A DNA stretch of 64,000 nt from Multivorans sp965232105 (lineage in GTDB: Bacteria; Acidobacteriota; Thermoanaerobaculia; Multivoradales; Multivoraceae), in contig OZ246956.1 of the NCBI GenBank assembly GCA_965232105.1, positions 62,001-126,000 on the forward strand. The letters run 5' to 3'. Of the stretch, positions 55,051 to 63,622 are shown piece by piece. How positions within the stretch are numbered: the first letter of the stretch is position 1; each line of letters starts with the position of its first letter. Below the pieces are notes generated by a model that saw nothing but the letters and a program-made list of their open reading frames with translations, made no database searches and was not told the origin of the DNA. Position numbers and translations under genes: made by a program.

Positions 55051-55866
55051 ATGCCCGAACTCGAAATCCGCGGCCGTCAGGTCTACTGCGGCGCCGGCGG
55101 CGCCGCCTGGAAGCCGAGGCAGCCGCTCGCCCTGCTGCTTCACGGCGCCGGCTGCGACCATACGGTGTGGGCCCTCCAGGCGCGGTCGCTGGCCCAGCAC
55201 GGCTGGAACGTCGCCGCGCCCGATCTTCCCGGCCACGGCGCCTCCGAGGACCTGGACGACATGTCCACGATCGCCGACTACGCGGCCTGGACCGTCGACT
55301 TCGCCGCCGAAGCCGCGGCAAGGGCGGGTAGTGGCGAGGTTGCCGTCATCGGCCACTCGATGGGCGCCTGCATCGCCCTCGACGCCGCAGCCAGACCGAA
55401 CGGACCCACAAAGCGGGTCGCCCTGCTCGGCGCCGGCGAAACGCTGCGCGTCAACCCCGGCCTGCTCGCCGACACCCTGAAGAGGCCGCTCAACGCCCAC
55501 CGCTTCATCGCCGCGTTCGGCCACGGCGCCGGCGCCCATTTCGGCGGCGCCGAATCGCCGGGACTGTGGATGCTCGGCGCGACGATGGCCCTGCTCGATC
55601 GCTGCGCGCCGAAGGTACTCCACCGCGACTTTGCCGCCTGCAACGCGTGGGAAGGCAGCGAGAGCGCTCCCAGTGTTTCCTGCCCCACACTCGTCGTCGC
55701 GGGAGCGAAGGACAGGATGACTCCGCCGCGCGCGGGCCGCGCACTGGCGGACCGCATCAGCGGCGGCGCCGGCTTCGTGACCGTAGCCGACGCCGGCCAC
55801 ATGCTGATGGCCGAAGCGCCCGGGGCCGTCACCCGCTGCCTGCGCGGCTTTCTGGGCGCCCACTGA
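55051..55866 (+). CDS. Alpha/beta hydrolase next to metY
   Basis: This 271-residue alpha/beta hydrolase has LLLHGAGCDHTVW (oxyanion hole), DLPGHGASED, the nucleophile VIGHSMGACIAL, the acid in VVAGAKDRMTPP and the catalytic His in VADAGHMLMAEAPG. It starts 14 bp after metY and is probably cotranscribed. It is about 100 residues shorter than MetX homoserine acetyltransferases and lacks their lid, so it is not the missing MetX. Substrate unknown. Confidence 0.85.
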   Translation: MPELEIRGRQVYCGAGGAAWKPRQPLALLLHGAGCDHTVWALQARSLAQHGWNVAAPDLPGHGASEDLDDMSTIADYAAWTVDFAAEAAARAGSGEVAVIGHSMGACIALDAAARPNGPTKRVALLGAGETLRVNPGLLADTLKRPLNAHRFIAAFGHGAGAHFGGAESPGLWMLGATMALLDRCAPKVLHRDFAACNAWEGSESAPSVSCPTLVVAGAKDRMTPPRAGRALADRISGGAGFVTVADAGHMLMAEAPGAVTRCLRGFLGAH

Positions 55867-55890
55867 TGGACCGCGCACGCGGTCCATCAG
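55863..55890. terminator. Perfect 28-bp palindrome at convergent stops
   Basis: Arms CTGATGGACCGCG and CGCGGTCCATCAG with a 2-nt centre form a 13-bp stem that includes the hydrolase stop codon. It lies 18 bp before the end of the converging VWA gene and could end transcription in both directions. Confidence 0.55.
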
Positions 55891-55907
55891 ACGCCGTCCG
55901 GCCATAG

Positions 55908-58097
55908 CTACCGGGGCAGGCTCTCGGCGAGGCGCATCAGGGTCACCGCCTCGCGGCGGTAGCCGAAGGGGTCGTCCCCGGTGTTCGCCTCGGCCAGCGC
56001 GATCGCATCGGCCCAGGTCCAGCCGCCGGTGTAGACGCTCCCCCGGAGGAGCTGGCCGAAGCCGGCGACGGCGGCGGCGAAGCGCTGGTCGCTACTCGCC
56101 GGACCCATGCCACGTGGTATCGGAAGCTCGATCAGTTCGCTCGCGTCCTCGCCGGGCTCCTTGTAGCGCAGGCGAAGGAAAGCGAGTTCCCGAGAGCTCT
56201 CCGGCCTCGCGCCGGCCACCGGCGGCTCCACCGTGCGGTCGGCGTACCGCAGAGCATCGTGAAGCACCGCGGGGGAACCGACCGGTGCAACTTCGTAGAT
56301 CGCGGTCACCGCGTGGCCGGCACCGATCTCACCCGCGTCGACACGGTCGTTGTTGAAGTCCTCGCGCCGCAGCGCCCGCGTCTCGTAGCCGATCAGGCGG
56401 TACTCGGCGACCGCGGCGGGATTGAACTCGACCTGGATCTTCACGTCGTCGGCGATCGGGAACAACGTGCCCACAAGTTGGTCGACGAGCACTTTCCGGG
56501 CCTCCGACAGCGTGTCGATATAGGCCGCCTGACCGTTGCCGTTCTGGGCCAGCGCCTGCATCGTCGCGTCGTCCAGGTTGCCGCGGCCGAAGCCGAGCAC
56601 GGACAGGTAGATGCCGTTCTTCCGCTGTCGGGCAATGAAGCCCTCTAGCTGTTCGGGATCCGAGATGCCGACGTTGAAGTCCCCGTCCGTCGCCAGGATG
56701 ACCCGCGTGACCTCACCGTCCGCGACCATGCCCGCGGCCGTCCCGTAGGCGACCTGGACTCCCGCCGCTCCGGCGGTCGAGCCGGCAGCGTGGAGGCGGT
56801 CGAGCGCCGCCAGGATCGTGCCGCGCTCCGTGGACGGGGTGGGTTCCAGAACGCGGCCCGCGCTGCCGGCGTAGGTCACGATCGCCACCTCGTCCGCGGG
56901 ATCAAGTTGCCCGACCATCAGGCGGAACGACTGCACCAGCAACGGCAGCTTGTTCGGCTGAGCCATCGAGCCCGACGTGTCGATCAGGAACACGAGGTTG
57001 AGCGGCGGCCGATCGTTCCTGGCCGGTTCTCGCCCCTGGATGCCGATATGCATCAGCAGCGTGTCCGGGTTCCACGGCGTCTGCGCGACGGTCACCGTCG
57101 GCCGGAATGGCGCGCCGCGCTCGCCCGGCGGCGGGTACGCGTAGGGGAAGTAGTTGACGAGTTCTTCGATGCGCACCGACTCGGGCGCCGGCATGTAGCC
57201 GCTCGTCAGCGACGAGCGGACCACGGAGTAGCTCGCCGTGTCGACGTCGATCGAGAAGGTCGAGACGGGTTCCTCCGCGGCGACCTTGACCGGGCTGGCC
57301 GGCTCGTTGGCGAAGGCCTCCGTGCTCGGCTGTCGAGGGACCACGACGTCGGGAAGGGACCGCGAGAACGGTGCGAAACTCGAGACGAGAGGCGGCTCCG
57401 ACGCGACCTTGAGCGCCCTTGCCTCGACAGCGCTCTCGGCCCTACCGGCTGCCTCCCGGTTCGCACGCTTGCTTTCGGCCATCGTGCGCTGCATCTTCAC
57501 CCTGATTTCGTCAGACCTCTCGCGCAGAGAGGTCTCGATACGCTGGGAACTTGCCAGTTCTGGTTGCGGCGCCGGTGGCGGGGGTTCCGCGGGCCGTGGC
57601 GCGTTGACCACACGCACTCCTTCGGCGGCGTTGTCGCCTGCGCCCTCGCCCGCCGGGGCCTCCGCCTGACGAGGATCGTCGGTCTCGACTGAAACTTCAC
57701 CGGTCGGCGCGGCTGTCGGGCCCGCTTCCGGTCCTTCGCTCAGGGGCGCCACGGCGGGATCCGGAGCGATGCCGGCATCCGCCACGAGCACCGGCTGTCG
57801 AGGCGCAGCGTTCCGGTTCACGGTGACGAAGACCGCGGCAAGGCCGACGGCGGCAAGAACGCCGGCGGCGGCTAGAACCGGTCGAGAGGTCAGTGTGTTC
57901 AGCATGTGCCGTACTCCCTGTTCGATAGCCGCCCGGGTAGTCAGGCGGTCATGGATACGACGCGGCTCGGTCGCCGATTCTTGGGCTTGGTCGAACAGCT
58001 CCGTCGCACGCGCCAGGTTCGCCCTCCGCCTCCCGGCATCCGGCTCGGGCGTACCACGCTTGAACGCGCTCTTCAGATCGTCGACTGGATCGGTCAT
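55908..58097 (-). CDS. Membrane-anchored VWA domain protein (YfbK-like)
   Basis: This 729-residue protein has a cytoplasmic N-terminus of about 65 residues (MTDPVDDLKSAFKRG...) and one TM helix (VLAAAGVLAAVGLAAVFVTV). A Pro/Ala/Glu-rich linker and the VWA N-terminal domain (SVDVDTASYSVVRSSL and VNYFPYAYPPP) follow. The VWA fold has a full MIDAS (LVFLIDTSGSMAQPNKL and ILATDGDFNVGISDPEQL), and a DUF3520-like C-terminus completes it. Its ATG overlaps the ECF sigma factor stop. The cytoplasmic tail plus TM could act as an anti-sigma factor for that sigma; this is inferred from coupling and topology. Confidence 0.85.
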   Translation of the reverse strand: MTDPVDDLKSAFKRGTPEPDAGRRRANLARATELFDQAQESATEPRRIHDRLTTRAAIEQGVRHMLNTLTSRPVLAAAGVLAAVGLAAVFVTVNRNAAPRQPVLVADAGIAPDPAVAPLSEGPEAGPTAAPTGEVSVETDDPRQAEAPAGEGAGDNAAEGVRVVNAPRPAEPPPPAPQPELASSQRIETSLRERSDEIRVKMQRTMAESKRANREAAGRAESAVEARALKVASEPPLVSSFAPFSRSLPDVVVPRQPSTEAFANEPASPVKVAAEEPVSTFSIDVDTASYSVVRSSLTSGYMPAPESVRIEELVNYFPYAYPPPGERGAPFRPTVTVAQTPWNPDTLLMHIGIQGREPARNDRPPLNLVFLIDTSGSMAQPNKLPLLVQSFRLMVGQLDPADEVAIVTYAGSAGRVLEPTPSTERGTILAALDRLHAAGSTAGAAGVQVAYGTAAGMVADGEVTRVILATDGDFNVGISDPEQLEGFIARQRKNGIYLSVLGFGRGNLDDATMQALAQNGNGQAAYIDTLSEARKVLVDQLVGTLFPIADDVKIQVEFNPAAVAEYRLIGYETRALRREDFNNDRVDAGEIGAGHAVTAIYEVAPVGSPAVLHDALRYADRTVEPPVAGARPESSRELAFLRLRYKEPGEDASELIELPIPRGMGPASSDQRFAAAVAGFGQLLRGSVYTGGWTWADAIALAEANTGDDPFGYRREAVTLMRLAESLPR

Positions 58098-58627
58098 CGT
58101 CGTCCTTCCTCCTGCCGCATCGCCCGCAGGCGCTTGCGGACTTCCGAGAGCCGCCAACTCACGGTGCCCTCGGAGACCCCGAGCACCTCCGCTGCTTCAC
58201 GGTGGGTCATCTCGCCGTCGATCGTGAGCGCCACCGTCTCGCGCAGATCCTTCGGCAGCGCCGTCATCGACCGACGCAACCAGTCGAGTTCCGTGGACCT
58301 GTCCGCGGCCGCCGCACGCCGGTTCACTTCCCAGTCCCCCCAACCTTCAGCAGCCTTCGTACGGCTCGCGACGCGGCGCCGCCGGTCATGGGCCGCATTC
58401 ATCGCCACCCGATAGAGCCACGTCGTTACCCTCGCCCTGCCCCGAAAGCTCCTCAACTTCGCCGGCAGCGCGAGGCAGATGTCCTGCGTCAGATCCTCCG
58501 CCTCCTCCCGACTTCCCGTCAGCCGGAAGCAGAACCGGAAGATCCGGTCGTAGTAGAGGTCCATGAACTCCGCGAACGCCTCGCGATCGCCCGTGGCGGC
58601 CGCCCTGACCAGACCTTCATCACGCAT
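58094..58627 (-). CDS. ECF RNA polymerase sigma factor
   Basis: This 177-residue sigma-70-family ECF factor has region 2 (EFMDLYYDRIFRFCFRLTGSREEAEDLTQDIC) and region 4 (DLRETVALTIDGEMTHREAAEVLGVSEGTVSWRLSEVRKRLR), with no region 3. ATG 58627 (MRDEGLVRAA) is the likely start. GTG 58633 is an alternative because a TAGTGT box (58641-58646) ends 7 nt before it. Its stop overlaps the VWA protein start, indicating a functional pair. Confidence 0.9.
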   Translation of the reverse strand: MRDEGLVRAAATGDREAFAEFMDLYYDRIFRFCFRLTGSREEAEDLTQDICLALPAKLRSFRGRARVTTWLYRVAMNAAHDRRRRVASRTKAAEGWGDWEVNRRAAAADRSTELDWLRRSMTALPKDLRETVALTIDGEMTHREAAEVLGVSEGTVSWRLSEVRKRLRAMRQEEGRR

Positions 58628-58866
58628 AGGCACGCCCGTCACACTAGAGCACCGCCCGGCGGACGCCCACCCGGCCTCGACAACCTGCTGAACCGCTTCC
58701 GTCATCCCAACTCACCGGTATGACGCAAGAGAACCCCGAATCCTTGGCGGTTCTGGCGCCCAGGCCGCCTCCCGGGGACAGTCGTCGCCGACCGCCCCGC
58801 TTCCGCGCCGGCCCGCGCCGCGCCGCGCTGCTATCTTCCGCCTCAGGACCAACGGAGGCTTTGCCC

Positions 58867-59754
58867 ATGCACCTGTCGATGCACAACTGGATGCGCGCGG
58901 AACCGCTTGAGAAGACGCTCGCGCGGCTGCGGGAGTTCGGCTACGAGTCGCTCGAGATCAGCGGCGAGCCGGAGCTCTACGACACGGCGGAGGTTCGCGA
59001 GCTTCTCCGGCGCTACGGCATTCGCTGCTGGGGTTCCGTGACCCTGATGATGGACGGCCGCAGCCTGATCGCGAAGAGCGAGGCGGAACGCGCGAGCTCG
59101 ATCCAGTACGTCAAGGACTGCATCACGATGGTCAAGGAACTCGACGGCCACGAGATCTCGATCGTGCCGGGCACCGTGGGCAAGGTCGACCCCGACTCGA
59201 CGCCCGAGAACGAGTGGCGCTGGGCGGTCGAGAGCATGCAGGAGATCTACGAACACGGCCAGGCCGCGGGCGTGCTGCTGGCGATCGAGCCGATCAACCG
59301 CTTCGAGACCTACTTCATCAACCGCGGCGCCCAGGCTCTGGCGCTCGCCGAAGCGACGGGCCCCGACTGCGGCGTCTGCCTCGACGCCTTCCACATGAAC
59401 ATGGAGGACGACGATGTCCTGGGCTCCATTCGCCAGGCCGGCAGCCGCCTCGTCGACTTCCACGTCGCCGACAGCAACCGGATGGCCGCCGGCATGGGCG
59501 CCCTCGACTGGGCCGCGATCGTCGAGACCCTACGAGAGATCGGCTACGACGGTGCCCTGACCGTCGAGTTCGTGGCCTCGATCGACCGCACGCCGGCCAA
59601 CCGCCATCCGCACGCGGTCGAAACGGAACCCACCGACATTACGCCGGAGCAGAAGAAGTTCATCGAGGACCACGGCAGCAACCTGCTGAGCGACGAGTTC
59701 TACACGATGCTCACGCGCCGCTCGGCGGAGGAACTGCTGCCGTTGATCGGCTGA
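58867..59754 (+). CDS. Sugar phosphate isomerase/epimerase (xylose isomerase-like TIM barrel)
   Basis: This 295-residue TIM-barrel protein is of the D-tagatose/D-psicose 3-epimerase-like group. Metal-binding and catalytic positions are visible in LAIEPINRFETYFIN (Glu), CLDAFHMNMEDDD (Asp), VDFHVADSNRM (His) and LTVEFVASIDR (Glu). ATG 58867 has GGAGG about 10 nt upstream; an in-frame extension to 58720 is not supported. It stands alone between a sigma factor and an AbrB-type gene, so the sugar is unknown. The 239 bp upstream shows no other gene. Confidence 0.85.
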   Translation: MHLSMHNWMRAEPLEKTLARLREFGYESLEISGEPELYDTAEVRELLRRYGIRCWGSVTLMMDGRSLIAKSEAERASSIQYVKDCITMVKELDGHEISIVPGTVGKVDPDSTPENEWRWAVESMQEIYEHGQAAGVLLAIEPINRFETYFINRGAQALALAEATGPDCGVCLDAFHMNMEDDDVLGSIRQAGSRLVDFHVADSNRMAAGMGALDWAAIVETLREIGYDGALTVEFVASIDRTPANRHPHAVETEPTDITPEQKKFIEDHGSNLLSDEFYTMLTRRSAEELLPLIG

Positions 59755-59782
59755 GATTCTCGGTCAACCGCAAAGCGTCAAG

Positions 59783-60040
59783 TCAGTCGTCCTCTCGCCT
59801 TGCAGCCTGTCGACGCTCGGCGATGAGTTCGTTGACCAGGTTGCGGCCCGGCACCCCGAACTGCCCCTGCACACGTAGAACCACCGACTCCCTACTCTCG
59901 ACCACCAGCCGCCCGTCTTGCACTCGCGCGACGAGGGGGTCGCCAGCCTTGAAGCCGAGGGCCTTGCGCATCGGCAACGGCACGACCAAGCGCCCCTGTG
60001 AGCCGAAGCGGACGCTGACAGGTCTTTCCGGCTCAGACAT
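59783..60040 (-). CDS. AbrB/MazE/SpoVT-type DNA-binding protein
   Basis: This 85-residue swapped-hairpin DNA-binding protein has the core VRFGSQGRLVVPLPMRKALGFKAGDPLVARVQDGRLVVES, followed by a basic tail (AERRQAARRE). Such proteins are often antitoxins, but no PIN or MazF toxin gene overlaps or follows it. It converges on the epimerase gene and is divergent from the VOC gene by about 100 bp. Either an orphan antitoxin or a small regulator. Confidence 0.8.
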   Translation of the reverse strand: MSEPERPVSVRFGSQGRLVVPLPMRKALGFKAGDPLVARVQDGRLVVESRESVVLRVQGQFGVPGRNLVNELIAERRQAARREDD

Positions 60041-60141
60041 CGCCTCTGCAGTATGCCACCGCCTCGCACCACAACGCGCGAAAGACGCCGTGTCGCCGGC
60101 CAGTCCCTATCCGCTGGCCAGGTTCGATAGCCTCCGCAGGC

Positions 60142-60636
60142 ATGGCCAAAGTCCTGCAAATCCAACACGCGACGGTCGTCGTCGACGACCTGGAGAAGGC
60201 CTGCGCCTTCTACGAGCACGAACTCGGCCTCGAACCGCTGCCGACGTTCAACCTGGACTTCCCCGCCCAGTTCTTCAAGATCAACGAGGAACAGCAGCTC
60301 CACGTCACGGAGTGGGAGGACCAGGCCTCCTTCCGCGGCCACCTCTGCCTGCAGGTGGACGACTTCGACTCGATCTTCTTCCGCATGCGCGAGCTCGGCG
60401 CCATCGACACCTCACCCTGGGGCAAGGTGCGGCGGCTGCCGGACGGGGCGATGCAGATGTTCATCCGTGACCCCGCCGGCAACCTGATCGAGATCTCCTG
60501 CCCGGGCGAGATCGCCATCGACGAGACGATCTTCAGCGACGACCTCGTTGACGCCGAGGGCGGCCTCTACAAGTCGAATCGTGACGATCCGCGTGGGTTG
60601 CACACCGAGGACGCGACGCTCTACCACGGGCGGTAG
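60142..60636 (+). CDS. VOC/glyoxalase family dioxygenase-like protein
   Basis: This 164-residue vicinal oxygen chelate protein has typical metal ligands: His in IQHATVVVDDLEKACAFYEHE, His in LHVTEWED or HLCLQVDD, and Glu in RDPAGNLIEISCPG. It could be a lyase or a dioxygenase; the substrate is unknown. The last ~30 residues (DLVDAEGGLYKSNRDDPRG) extend past the fold. An MNT-HEPN pair follows 8 bp downstream. Confidence 0.82.
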   Translation: MAKVLQIQHATVVVDDLEKACAFYEHELGLEPLPTFNLDFPAQFFKINEEQQLHVTEWEDQASFRGHLCLQVDDFDSIFFRMRELGAIDTSPWGKVRRLPDGAMQMFIRDPAGNLIEISCPGEIAIDETIFSDDLVDAEGGLYKSNRDDPRGLHTEDATLYHGR

Positions 60637-60644
60637 CGACCAAG

Positions 60645-60980
60645 ATGACTCCGGTCAGCGACGCAACGCTCACTCAGATGGTCGAAGCGATCGTCGCCGA
60701 AGTGAGTCCCGAGCAGGTGATCCTCTTCGGCTCCCAGGCCCGCGGCGACCAGGAGCACCAGTCCGACGTGGACCTCCTGATCATCCAGTCGGAGCCCTTC
60801 AACACCGTAGGGAAGCGCGATGCGCAGTCCGTGCAACTAAGCAAACGACTGGCCCGTTTCCCGGTCCCGACCGACATCCTGCTCTACGCGCGGGACGAAG
60901 TCGACTACTGGCGGGATTCGCTGAACCACATCGTCGCGAGAGCTCTCCGCGAGGGCACGGTCCTTTATGAGCGACCCTAA
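60645..60980 (+). CDS. MNT-type nucleotidyltransferase (pair 2)
   Basis: This 111-residue minimal nucleotidyltransferase has the GS-x10-DxD motif in ILFGSQARGDQEHQSDVDLLII. Its last 14 bases overlap the start of the HEPN gene, so they are co-translated. It resembles the MNT of pair 1 only in the core motif and size, so the two pairs look like independent acquisitions. Confidence 0.85.
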   Translation: MTPVSDATLTQMVEAIVAEVSPEQVILFGSQARGDQEHQSDVDLLIIQSEPFNTVGKRDAQSVQLSKRLARFPVPTDILLYARDEVDYWRDSLNHIVARALREGTVLYERP

Positions 60981-61371
60981 GTGCGCCCGGATTCTCGTCG
61001 AAGCCGCGGAACGGGACCTCTCGGCGCTTCGGGGCATGACCGACGAGGAGGTCTTCGCCGACGAGATCGCCGGCTTCCTGGCCCAGCAGGCCGCCGAGAA
61101 GCTGGTCAAGGCCTGGATCGCGCTCCTCGGTGAGAGCTACCCGATCACCCATGACATCGCTCAACTGCTGGAGATCCTGACCGCCCGGCAGTCTCCCCGG
61201 TTCGATCTCAGCGCCCTCGTCGAACTGACCCCCTATGCGGTGCGGTTCCGATATGCGGGCCGCGTCCCTGATGCTCCGGCGCTGGATCGCGAGAAGACGG
61301 TGGCCCGGATCGAGGAGCTACTGCAACAGGTTCGTTCCCGGTTAGACCGGAACCCAAGCTCTGGCCTCTAG
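60967..61371 (+). CDS. HEPN domain protein (pair 2)
   Basis: This 134-residue HEPN protein is of the COG2250 type. It has EIAGFLAQQAAEKLVKAWIALLGESYPITHDIAQLLEIL and the typical end LVELTPYAVRFRYAGRVPDAP. The RX4HXY RNase motif is not evident. ATG 60967 overlaps the MNT gene by 14 bp. It ends 4 bp into the converging metalloprotease gene (shared 61368-61371). Confidence 0.82.
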   Translation: MSDPKCARILVEAAERDLSALRGMTDEEVFADEIAGFLAQQAAEKLVKAWIALLGESYPITHDIAQLLEILTARQSPRFDLSALVELTPYAVRFRYAGRVPDAPALDREKTVARIEELLQQVRSRLDRNPSSGL

Positions 61372-63194
61372 GCACTGCAGTTGGCGGTGATCGCCGCGTT
61401 GTAGTCGGCCACGGACAAGGACCCGTCGTTCGGGGCGTGCTGACGACCGGTAACGTGACGCGCCTCATGGATCAGAACACCAGCCCGAGACATCGTGCTC
61501 CCGGCACCCGCCGGGAACCACCTCCTCTGAAAGAAGGGGCGACACAAGTGAATGACAGGCTGATCGCCTCTCGCGAATGCCCTCGTATAGGCTGGTTCGT
61601 CCCCAGTACAGAATTCGCCTCCAGCGACATATCTCGCGCTCTGCCGAATTTCCGACGGATCGTTCCAGAACCCCGGCGACACCCCCGCTGAATTGACGGC
61701 CCGCTCGTCAGCCTGGAAGAGCGCCAAGCAGCTATCGGAGTCAACTCTTGTCTTGGCCTCGTTCATGGTTGCCTGCATGATTCTAGTAGTTGCCTGGGAC
61801 CCTGGTGCCCAGTGGCGTCGCTGCCCCGGTTGCCGCCGGCCCCGCACCTCCCAGCGGCGAACGCCTATCGTCCACCGTTGCCCCACGACGTTGACTACCT
61901 CCATGTAGCCTATCTCGTACGGCTCCGATCCGTCTTCTTGGCTTGTGCTCAGCCCGACTACCGGCCTCTCCGGAACCTCCGGAACCACTCCATCTTCAGC
62001 CTCGCCAGAGTCCACGTTGCCGCCCTTCACCAGCGGCAGTTTCACTCTCTCGGGAAAGAGCAACCGAAACGCCTCCTCGCTCGTATTCCTGCGTGGAACC
62101 TCAACGGTGAAGCTGGGCATCGTGAACGTCACGCGTAAGAAGTCGGCTCGGTAGTCCACCTCCGTCTTGAAGAGAGGGAGGTCTGTACCGCCGACAACCG
62201 CACGCCTCCACATCTCGCCATCTTCCAACGGGAGCAGAGCGTAGACGCCTGCTTCGGCCACATCTACCGCCACAAAGAGCTGTTCGTCAACCGATGCCTC
62301 GACATACGTCTCGCCTACTCGACCAAGCCTAAAGGCCCTGCGAACCTCACTGGGGATCAATCGTGAATCCAGCAATTCCTCCCCAGTCCGCAAGTCGATC
62401 AACTCCAGCCATACTCTGTCAAGCGCCGCACCGATGTTCGGCGCGCTCTCCAGCTCGTCGGCTCGATAGTGATAGCGGACCAGAAGGTTGTCGGCGTATC
62501 GCACTTCGCGGGGGTTGCCTTCTCCGTCGACTATGACCTCCGCGACCGTTCCCAGACCGTCCTTGACATGTACGACCCCACGTCCGTGCTGAACTCCGTG
62601 GTTCTTGCGATAGAAAGGCAGGCTACGGTGGATGTCCGTCCGTACTCCACCCCAGTCATCTTCTATGCGGACCGTACCGTCATTGCCGAAGACTCTCGTG
62701 ACTTTCATGCGCTGCCCGAAGATGTCTACCCGGGTCTCCTCGCCGTCAGCCCTGTTCTCACTTGCCACCGAACCCCAAGGCAACTCGCTCTCCGCACGCC
62801 GCACGAGAAACTCCGCGGCGGAAGCGGCCGCCGTGCCCTGCTCCAACCCGAGTCGTCCGAGGTACGAACGGAACTCGTCTTCCGTGAGTTGCTGCCCGCG
62901 ACCGATTTCACCGCCGGTGGAATCGTAGAGGAAATACTCAACAAGAACCTCTCCGTCGGCACGGCGAGTTTCTTTCTTCACAAGGTCGCCGTAGCGATCG
63001 TAGATCCGTGCAACGCCGAGCGAACTTCCATCGGCCTCAATCGCGCTCTGGGGAGTTTCGCTAGTCACCCCTGCTGCCGCTCCCGGTCCTTGGGCCGGCG
63101 CGCTCGCCTGCTGAGCTGCGACTGCACCGGAGCCCAGAAACAGCGTCATCGCGACGACTGCCACAGAACCAACAATGTCTAGTTCTCTACTCAT
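61368..63194 (-). CDS. Secreted protein with metzincin-type zinc protease motif
   Basis: This 608-residue exported protein has a signal peptide (IVGSVAVVAMTLFLGSGAVAAQ, from ATG 63194). It has a long beta-rich middle with a YD-repeat-like start (VARIYDRYGDLVKKETRRADGE). The ~110-residue C-terminal domain contains GVLIHEARHVTGRQH, an exact HExxHxxGxxH zinc site. Paired cysteines flank it (DSCLALF, GEFCTGD, IHLCRPF, ITANCSA). No obvious Met-turn is visible, so membership of the metzincins is unproven. The large N-terminal part may be a prodomain or binding region. ATG 63230 is a longer alternative start. Confidence 0.7.
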   Translation of the reverse strand: MSRELDIVGSVAVVAMTLFLGSGAVAAQQASAPAQGPGAAAGVTSETPQSAIEADGSSLGVARIYDRYGDLVKKETRRADGEVLVEYFLYDSTGGEIGRGQQLTEDEFRSYLGRLGLEQGTAAASAAEFLVRRAESELPWGSVASENRADGEETRVDIFGQRMKVTRVFGNDGTVRIEDDWGGVRTDIHRSLPFYRKNHGVQHGRGVVHVKDGLGTVAEVIVDGEGNPREVRYADNLLVRYHYRADELESAPNIGAALDRVWLELIDLRTGEELLDSRLIPSEVRRAFRLGRVGETYVEASVDEQLFVAVDVAEAGVYALLPLEDGEMWRRAVVGGTDLPLFKTEVDYRADFLRVTFTMPSFTVEVPRRNTSEEAFRLLFPERVKLPLVKGGNVDSGEAEDGVVPEVPERPVVGLSTSQEDGSEPYEIGYMEVVNVVGQRWTIGVRRWEVRGRRQPGQRRHWAPGSQATTRIMQATMNEAKTRVDSDSCLALFQADERAVNSAGVSPGFWNDPSEIRQSARYVAGGEFCTGDEPAYTRAFARGDQPVIHLCRPFFQRRWFPAGAGSTMSRAGVLIHEARHVTGRQHAPNDGSLSVADYNAAITANCSA

Positions 63195-63622
63195 TCGATA
63201 TTCTTCGTTCAGTAGTTTGGTGATCCTCATTCGGCCGGTCCAGGTCCCACCTGACTCCAAACGTCTCGTTTCAGAACCGGAGCTCCTGGCCACCTCCGTT
63301 TCCGGTACGAGCGCGTCGGGAGCCGGACGATGCTCCTCCGGCCTGCACCGTCAACAGGTTAGCGAAGCGCATCAGGGAAGACCGGACACTTTCTGACCAG
63401 TTTCGGCCGAATCCGGGCAACACCGGCCAGATCCAGTCAAATGAGGACGAGGCGTGGCCCATCGCCATCCTGCCAGCCTGCCACTCCCATCCACCGGAGA
63501 GTCGAACACCCGCCTACCCACTCGCAATTCAGAAGAGGCATTTCTTCAGCAAGCCCCTATAGGCACATCGGAGACGGCCACCGTCGCCAAGGCGAGAAGG
63601 CCTCGTCGGCGACGACGCAGCC
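63195..63622. other. Non-coding gap between protease and TonB receptor genes
   Basis: These 428 bases hold no gene, strong hairpin or T-tract that I can support. It is one of the longest empty stretches in the window and must contain the protease promoter and the 3' end region of the receptor gene. Confidence 0.5.

Noticed and set aside
55051..55866. Hydrolase next to metY as MetX
   Set aside because: At 271 residues it is too short and lacks the lid region of homoserine acetyltransferases.
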